From the NCBI GenBank assembly GCA_006937955.1, contig SSNP01000001.1:6942099-7006098 (forward strand): a stretch of 64,000 nucleotides of DNA, given 5' to 3'. Position 1 is the first letter of the stretch. Every line of letters begins with the position of its first letter. A model generated the notes under the pieces. That model ran no database searches and had not been told where the DNA came from. It saw nothing but the letters and a program-made list of their open reading frames with translations. The position numbers and the translations under genes were made by a program. This document shows, piece by piece, positions 58,151 through 64,000 of this stretch. The DNA is from Pachypanchax playfairii (lineage: Eukaryota; Chordata; Actinopteri; Cyprinodontiformes; Aplocheilidae).

Positions 58151-60310
58151 CTGAATCTCAGCGACTGCTGGAGACGTACATTCAGTTGGAATCATAATGA
58201 ACTCGTATTTACAAAACGTCAGGATGTCAATGTTGCTCAAATACTCTTGTCATAATTTAGACACAGTTGTTCTCGTTTCTTTGCAGTTTATCTTGATTTT
58301 TTTCACATTTTGTAAGTTTCTCCTTTTAATTTCCAGTCAGTTAGAGTTTATGTAGTTTTACAGGTTTTAACATTTGTCTCATATTTCCTGCACTTCCTGT
58401 TTCAGAAGCTAAAGGAGACGTCTATTTTAACCTGAATGCAATAAATTTGGAAATCTTACATGCGACATTTATCCAGATCAGTTTGATCATTTTGGAATTA
58501 AATCAGATTTCCATGTTTTTCATTCTCTGTTCTCCTGAATTTATTCTTGTATTTAGAATTCTTCTGAGATTAGTAAGAAGTTTTTCAGAGATCTGCAGAT
58601 AATTGAGTTTGAAAGTTATGGTAAAGAGTTTAATGATCCGTCATACTTACCTACTGTTAAAATGTAATCGGATTACTGTTGACTACCCCCTGCTGACAAA
58701 ATCTCCAACCTGCAAGAAGAGATCAAACTATCTAATACTTTTCTTGCTAATCTTTCTCTAAAGTTTTTCTTCAGAAGTGTTTTAATAAGTTTGTTCACTG
58801 TCACGTGTTGCACAACTTCTTGCACAAACTGCAGGATTTATGAAGGCGCTTCTCTCAGGTCCATCGTTAGCTTCTATATGCACGAGGTGGTCTCACTATC
58901 ATGGAAACACAAATGAGCTACAAATCACCACCAAAGCAATGATTCTCCTTCTATCTTCAGTCATTTCTAGGAGATTGATTTCTTGAGAGAAAATCACTCA
59001 GAAAACCTTCAACAACTGAAGCAAATCTAAACTGGACTTAAGTGATCAATCACATCTTTTATAGACGGTTGAACAATTAACATTTTCTCTTTGAGTCTTT
59101 GAATTACATGAACTACGTGAAACTAAAATAATCTGATTGAATTTAGCAGCAAATGTTTAATTCAAGCTCAACTAAGACCAAAGTAACATGAATCTCTGTA
59201 TTAGCAGTTCATATGAACACCATTTTAAAAACATTCATACTGCCGTCACTTTTACTTTACATGGTTATTTACACATTATTCTGTGGTTAATTATAAGTGC
59301 CAATAGCTATCCAGCTGCAGAGGTGCAGCCAGCTGTGGTTCTGCTGGTGCAGCCTGGGGAACTGCCTGCAGGAGTTTCCTTACATGTTCTCCAGATTGTA
59401 AGCTGAAATTAATGGTAGTGTAGAAAGTATAAAGAGATAGAAAATAACTTTTTAAAAATAAAAGTTTTCTGTATCAGATGGATAGAAGATGTAACAATCC
59501 TGTCATCTGTTAACCTGCCAGGATGTGAACCTGACTCCTGACCTGGACTCAGAACCACCCTCACCTTGTATCTGTTGGCTTCATCTCATATAGGAGGTTT
59601 TCTGGAGTTTGTTTCATAAAGCTGTGAGACTGGACCTAAAGGTTTAATGAAGTCTGTGGATCGACGAGCCGTTTGGAGCCGATGGGTCACCAGAAGTTGA
59701 TTTGCACCAGCGTGTGTTTTGATTAATGACACTTATTTTGTCTTCACATTGGAGTGAAGTAGTCATTACATTTTCCACTGACCATTTTAATGTTGGCTTG
59801 TTTTAATTAGCTTCCTCTTCACAGCTTATGGCCTTTTGGGTTGATTGGAGAAAAGAATAACCTCCAGAGATTTAGATATTTTCAGTAAAACTCATCTTAG
59901 AATGAAGCTCCAGCACACATTTATCTTAATTTGTTACTTTGTAATTTAAATAGTAGAAGTCTGGTATTGGTCATTTTATTCTGTGTATATGTTTATAACT
60001 GGATGAGGTAGTTTAAGGTTTTACTAAGAAAATAAGCATGTAGCATCCAGTCTGTTTCAAGAACTGGTTAAATGACTTTATTACTGCCTTCTGTCGTCTA
60101 ACAATGTCAGAGTAAGAGCAAATAAAAACAATTAGAATCAAATTTCAATAAACATTTCAAGTTGCTCGTGTACATTTTCTCTACAGTTACAAACCTTGTT
60201 CCCCAATCGACTGCAGCTAAAACCTTGTTAATATTATCATGTTCCTCCCACAGAGGAAATATGCTTGAGTTGGTAACTCTAAACTGTTCCTGTGTGAGTG
60301 ATTGTTTATA
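58151..60310. other. Unannotated DNA
   Basis: No gene or repeat recognised; mostly AT-rich. About 59,640-59,880 is more balanced and may be conserved non-coding DNA. Confidence 0.5.
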
Positions 60311-60402
60311 TGTGACCTGTCCAGGTGTAGCCCCGCCTCCCACCCAGTGACAGCTGGAGACATAAACCAGCTTCATGTGACCCTGAACAGAAACAAGCAG
60401 GT
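60311..60402 (+). mobile_element. Fragment of a fish L2-type LINE/SINE 3' tail
   Basis: Reads TGTGACCTGTCCAGGTGTAG, CCCCGCCTCCCACCCAGTGA, CAGCTGGAGACATAAACCAG and then TGACCCTGAACAG. This is the common teleost tail in which CCTGTCCAGGGTGTACCCCG is followed by CCCAATGACAGCTGGGATAG and GACCCTGAA. Diverged and without coding. Such tails are shared between L2-clade LINEs and the SINEs they mobilise. Confidence 0.75.
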
Positions 60403-62775
60403 AAAGATAATAACCAACTGATTTATTTCAATGACAGAAGTTGAATATTTGACTCTGATGAAAACATGGAGTTTAATTATTAAAATGGTTCTAAACAAAC
60501 TGAAGTCTGACCTTCAGTTTGAAGATTATTTGATGAACAAGATGGAAATGAAACCGGGTTTATGAAGTTATTCGTATGAGGAATAAAGTCACATTAAGAT
60601 CATGCAAACCAAAGTCAGTTTGTTTTCTATAAAACATCTGAACTGATCCGTCCCACTCAGTGTGTCGGGGAAAGGTCGAAGGTTAACAGCTCGACTGACA
60701 GATGTTCCTTTTGTCTTAGGAAGATTATTAAAATTACAGAAGGATCCTCAACAATGCCAACGTAATTAAATCAATTATTAAAAAGCCTGAAGCGCTTTCT
60801 GAAGGGAGGAAGACAAAGACTTGCAGGATGAGGGGTGTGCTGCACGTACAGCTTAAGGCTGTTTTATCTTTAAAACAAAGATATTTCTAAACTTCCCCAC
60901 AGGTTGATTGCCAAAAGAGACGTTCTCTCAGGAGACCGTAAGGCGAGGAAATACATTAATTTAAAATTTATAATTAAACAGGTCAGGAACTCTGAAGGCG
61001 AATGTTTTTCAGTCTGAATCATTTTTACACTAAAAATAAGGTGATAATTGTTTTTGTCAGTTGATTTTTTTCACCATTTTCATTTAGAGATTTTTTGATG
61101 TTTTTAGACGAGTGTGATAAGTTTTATTTCAGTTTGTATCAGTTTTACAGAAATTATCTTACTTCTGCTAAGAAGAGGTAAATAATTATGCATTAAAAGT
61201 TAAAGTCGGGAGGCGGTCACGACAGTGTCTTCATGATACAGACACATATGTGTAGCTCAAGAATTTGAAGCAGGCTTGACCTTATGCCTGTGACCTCATC
61301 ATGTGATATCATCATGTGATCTTATTGCATGTAGCTACATCTTGTTGTGGTTGAAGAGAGTTGGACCAGCTCAAATCCCGGGATGTTATGATCTCTGTGG
61401 AAACGAGCTGATGGATGAAATGATGCTGCGTCGCAGGTTTAACCCTCTGGGTACCGAAATCCAAATTATCTCTGATTACAAATGATGGTAGTCATGTAAT
61501 ATCTAGTACACAGGTAGAGAGACCTACTTGTTCCATGTGGAGAGAAGGAGGTGGACTCTCACTGTTCACTGTTTTTAGAGATAATACTGTTTTAATGTCA
61601 ATACAGTTATAAATATGAATTTAGCAACATCACTTCCAGTTTTAAAGCTACAGCCTTGTGAAAAAGCTGTTATTGTGACGACCCCCCACATGTCATTTGA
61701 CAGTTAATGTCACTACAGCGTCCTGATGTCAAGCAGCTGCTTTGTAACGTATAAATGAATGTTTCATTGATTCAGTTGTGTTCAGTGTTGAGTTATTTAA
61801 ATCTCTTTATTCTGTGTTTTTCTTCATTTTTAACAGCTTCTTTTAACTAGTCCACATAAACCCCTTTAGTCTTCACAGAAACGTCTCTTATCTTATTGAT
61901 CTGTTTCTTGGAAACTGTACAAAAACTATCCTTGACAATCAAAGGAGGTCAAATATGAAAACAGCAGTTAGCTTTTAAAAACATTTGGATTCCTTTGTAT
62001 CGTTCTGAATCATCGCCTCAGGCTAAAAGGCACAATCTGATTTGTAGTCACATATTTTGTATTTAATTTCAGCAGAACCTTCTGAACTCTTTATTTCGGG
62101 GTCATGAAAAATCAGGCTGGAAAAATAAAAAGCTGTGAACCTAAACAACATTATCTAGTTGTCTCCTGAGGTTTTTTCAGAATGGCTGCTTGTTGTTTTG
62201 TGATTAGTGTATAATTGTATGCAGAAAACACACGCCCACACTCACAAATGTGAGTAAATCATCAACACATACCAAATGATCATGTAGATTTTCAGTAAAA
62301 CGCTTTAATTGCAGGTCAAAGTGCTCCCATGACTAAAATTATAGTTTCTGTTCTTTAATAAACACGAGAAATGTATAAAATCACTTTTCAAAGGATGTCA
62401 CAAAAAATGTCTCTGATTTCCTGAAGCAGTTGCAACCCACAGCTTCACAAAGTATTTACAAGAATTTAACCGCAAAATCCATGAATATTTGGGTTTATGG
62501 TGCTAAAAGAAAGGCCTCTTGTTTTTTTATACAGTTTTTATGATGTCATGCGTGTAATTTAAATGACTAAAATGAAGATTTAGCTTTAAATCGTCACCTA
62601 AGGATGTTGTTTATTCATGCTGTTAAATTTAACCAGCTCAGCTTGGTTCATTTGTTTGTTTACAAGATAACTCAACATGACATGAAGGTATATGGATAGA
62701 AATCATATAATAGATTGGAAATGGTTTGAGGACCAATTGATTGGACTTTGGGAGAGATCAGAATCAGATCTGGGT
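60403..62775. other. Unannotated DNA
   Basis: No gene, repeat or RNA recognised. Frames are short. Confidence 0.55.
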
Positions 62776-62792
62776 CTGGGTCCAGGACCCAG
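62776..62792. repeat. 17-bp perfect palindrome
   Basis: CTGGGTCC-A-GGACCCAG. Short hairpin-capable sequence, with no other sign of an RNA gene or transposon end. Confidence 0.6.
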
Positions 62793-62847
62793 TCTAGTTC
62801 CAGGAATATTTTGAAGGATTTGTTTTTATTGTGGGGAAATGAGCTGC

Positions 62848-62890
62848 TGAGTGGAGGTCTGCGCTCTCAGAGTGTTTTTTACTTCCTTAT
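62848..62890 (+). mobile_element. Right-end scrap of the Helitron-like repeat
   Basis: GTGGAGGTCTGCGCTCTCAG followed by AGTGTTTTTTAC matches the terminal part of the repeat family at 43291-43611, here with the GCGCTC…GAGTG hairpin kept but CTAG lost. Very short, so tentative. Confidence 0.4.
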
Positions 62891-62997
62891 GACACTTTTC
62901 AAGTTAAACTACAACCATACTATAATATTTGTTTGACATATGCACATCTTCTTAATGTCTCTTATTGTCTCAAAATGCTCTAATTGATTTGAAATTT

Positions 62998-63712
62998 ATC
63001 ATCATCATCATCATCAATTTATTTATAAAGGACATTTAAAAACTGCAGTGAAGCAGACCAAAGTACACAAATTAAAAACAACAAATACAGAGATAAAAAT
63101 AAACAAACTATAAAAACAAACATAAAAACAATAAAACAAGGTCAGCAAGGGGTTAGACTGCCCCAACAGAGTTAAAAGCCTGAGAATAAAAGTAAGTCTT
63201 TAAACGGATCTTAAAAATACTAAGTGATGGGGCGAGTCTGACCATCAGGGGGAGCTGGTTCCATAAACTAGGGGCGCAAACTGAGAACGCCCGCTCACCG
63301 CGCGCCTTATAGCGGGCTGGACGAACCTGCAGCAAGTGCTGCTCAGAGGACCTCAGGGAACGCCTCGGGACATAGGGACAGAGAAGCTGCACCAAGTAAG
63401 GTGGCCTGAGCGCATGCAAAGATTTAAATGCAAATAAAAGGATCTTAAATTTAATCCGATAGCGGATTGGCAGCCAGTGCAGATTAGCCAGTACAGGAGT
63501 GATATGATGCTTCAAAGTAGTCCCAGTTAAAAATCGTGCAGCAGCATTTTGTACTAACTGGAAACGAACTATTGCGGATGAAGGAGCACCATATAACAGA
63601 GAGTTGGCATAATCAAGGCGTGATGTCACAAACGCATGGATGACTGAGTGAAGATCTTTTCTCCTCAAAATGGGTTTTAGCTTGGTCAAATTTAGTTTTT
63701 TTTTATGCACTT
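62998..63712 (-). mobile_element. L2/CR1-clade LINE, 5'-truncated
   Basis: The 3' end is on the left: the minus strand runs out through a short untranslated region into ATAAATTGATGATGATGATG at about 62998-63020, a short tandem tail typical of L2/CR1 elements in place of poly-A. The coding part (63153-63710) is the C-terminal end of the reverse-transcriptase protein. The left part of the element (endonuclease and polymerase core) is missing beyond about 63712, the usual result of incomplete reverse transcription. Closest by eye to fish L2/Maui-type elements. Confidence 0.88.
63153..63710 (-). pseudogene. L2-type LINE reverse transcriptase, C-terminal fragment
   Basis: 185 open codons to a natural stop. 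Recognisable landmarks are HAFVTSRLDYANSLLYG (residues 25-41), QLVQNAAARFLTG (51-63), ANLHWLPIRYRIKFKILLFA (75-94), then Y-V-P-R-R-x-L-R-S and ERAFSVCAPSLWNQLP. These are the thumb and C-terminal segments of L2-clade reverse transcriptases, normally the end of a protein of several hundred residues. The catalytic YxDD box and the endonuclease are absent. The frame is unbroken, suggesting a fairly young insertion. The first Met is only where the frame opens, not a true start. Confidence 0.9.
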
Positions 63713-64000
63713 AGATTGTGAGATTCTATTTTGTGTCTCCAATAATTTACAACTTAGTTTAGAGATGAAACTTCTCTCATATTTCTAGTAACTCCTGACT
63801 CACAGACATTATAGCAAGAAGAATTCTGGATGCCCAACGTGAGGGACTTAAGGAATTTGGTAAATTTCCTCATAATTTGCTGCCAATAGTCAAAGATTTG
63901 TGAGATATTAGCTTTGGAGTTTGCCAACATAGTTTTATAGACGCTTGTATTGTTTCTTTTTGTTTTTTTTTGACGGACTGTTCCAGCTCTTATGTAAATC
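63713..64000. other. Unannotated DNA at the window edge
   Basis: No gene recognised. No continuation of the LINE is visible to the right of 63712. Confidence 0.5.

Noticed and set aside
1..64000. CRISPR arrays, prokaryotic operons, ribosomal RNA genes, endogenous viral sequences
   Set aside because: None seen. Repeats here are micro- and minisatellites or eukaryotic transposons, and no viral proteins were recognised in the translated frames.

Overview
The window looks like ordinary non-coding nuclear DNA of a ray-finned fish, probably a percomorph-type teleost. This rests on its repeats: a teleost-type Tc1 transposon, Rex1-like and L2/Maui-like LINE fragments, the conserved tail of a fish L2-type LINE or SINE, hAT-type MITEs, and stretches resembling fish Penelope-like and Helitron-like repeats. 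The base composition is AT-rich, there is no operon-like packing, and no long conserved host reading frame is present. The species cannot be named from the sequence alone.

No host protein-coding gene can be annotated with confidence. The only recognisable proteins are transposon-derived: a Tc1 transposase broken by two frame changes (21543-22546), a C-terminal reverse-transcriptase fragment of an L2/CR1-clade LINE on the minus strand (63153-63710), and two short Rex1-like reverse-transcriptase pieces (25156-25302 and 48470-48748). Two places could be exons of an unrecognised gene: a possible first exon with promoter on the minus strand (15870-16400), and a possible last exon on the plus strand (49177-49444). 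Both are low confidence.

Layout: 1-9 kb is unique AT-rich DNA with one clean hAT MITE (6905-7117) and a CTGT microsatellite. At 9.37-9.73 kb a 22-bp minisatellite runs into an assembly gap. 9.7-17 kb holds a Penelope-like tail, a conserved-looking block, CTCF-like motifs and the possible first exon. 17-29 kb holds a TTAA-element fragment, the Tc1 copy, a Rex1-like piece and two decayed hAT MITEs. 30-43 kb is mostly unique, with several blocks that read like conserved non-coding elements, two CTCF-like motifs and an inverted pair of retroelement-like tails. 43-54 kb holds a Helitron-like repeat, two TTAA-flanked non-autonomous transposons and a Rex1 3' end. 54-64 kb is mostly unique and conserved-looking, ending in hAT, L2/SINE and L2 LINE fragments.

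The overall picture, which is inference, is a gene desert or one very large intron with scattered candidate enhancers and insulator motifs, invaded by old and mostly broken transposons. I found no convincing new multi-gene system. The best leads are the two TTAA-flanked element families, the possible promoter/first exon at 16 kb, and the enhancer-like blocks at 42.4-43.0 and 56.9-57.4 kb.
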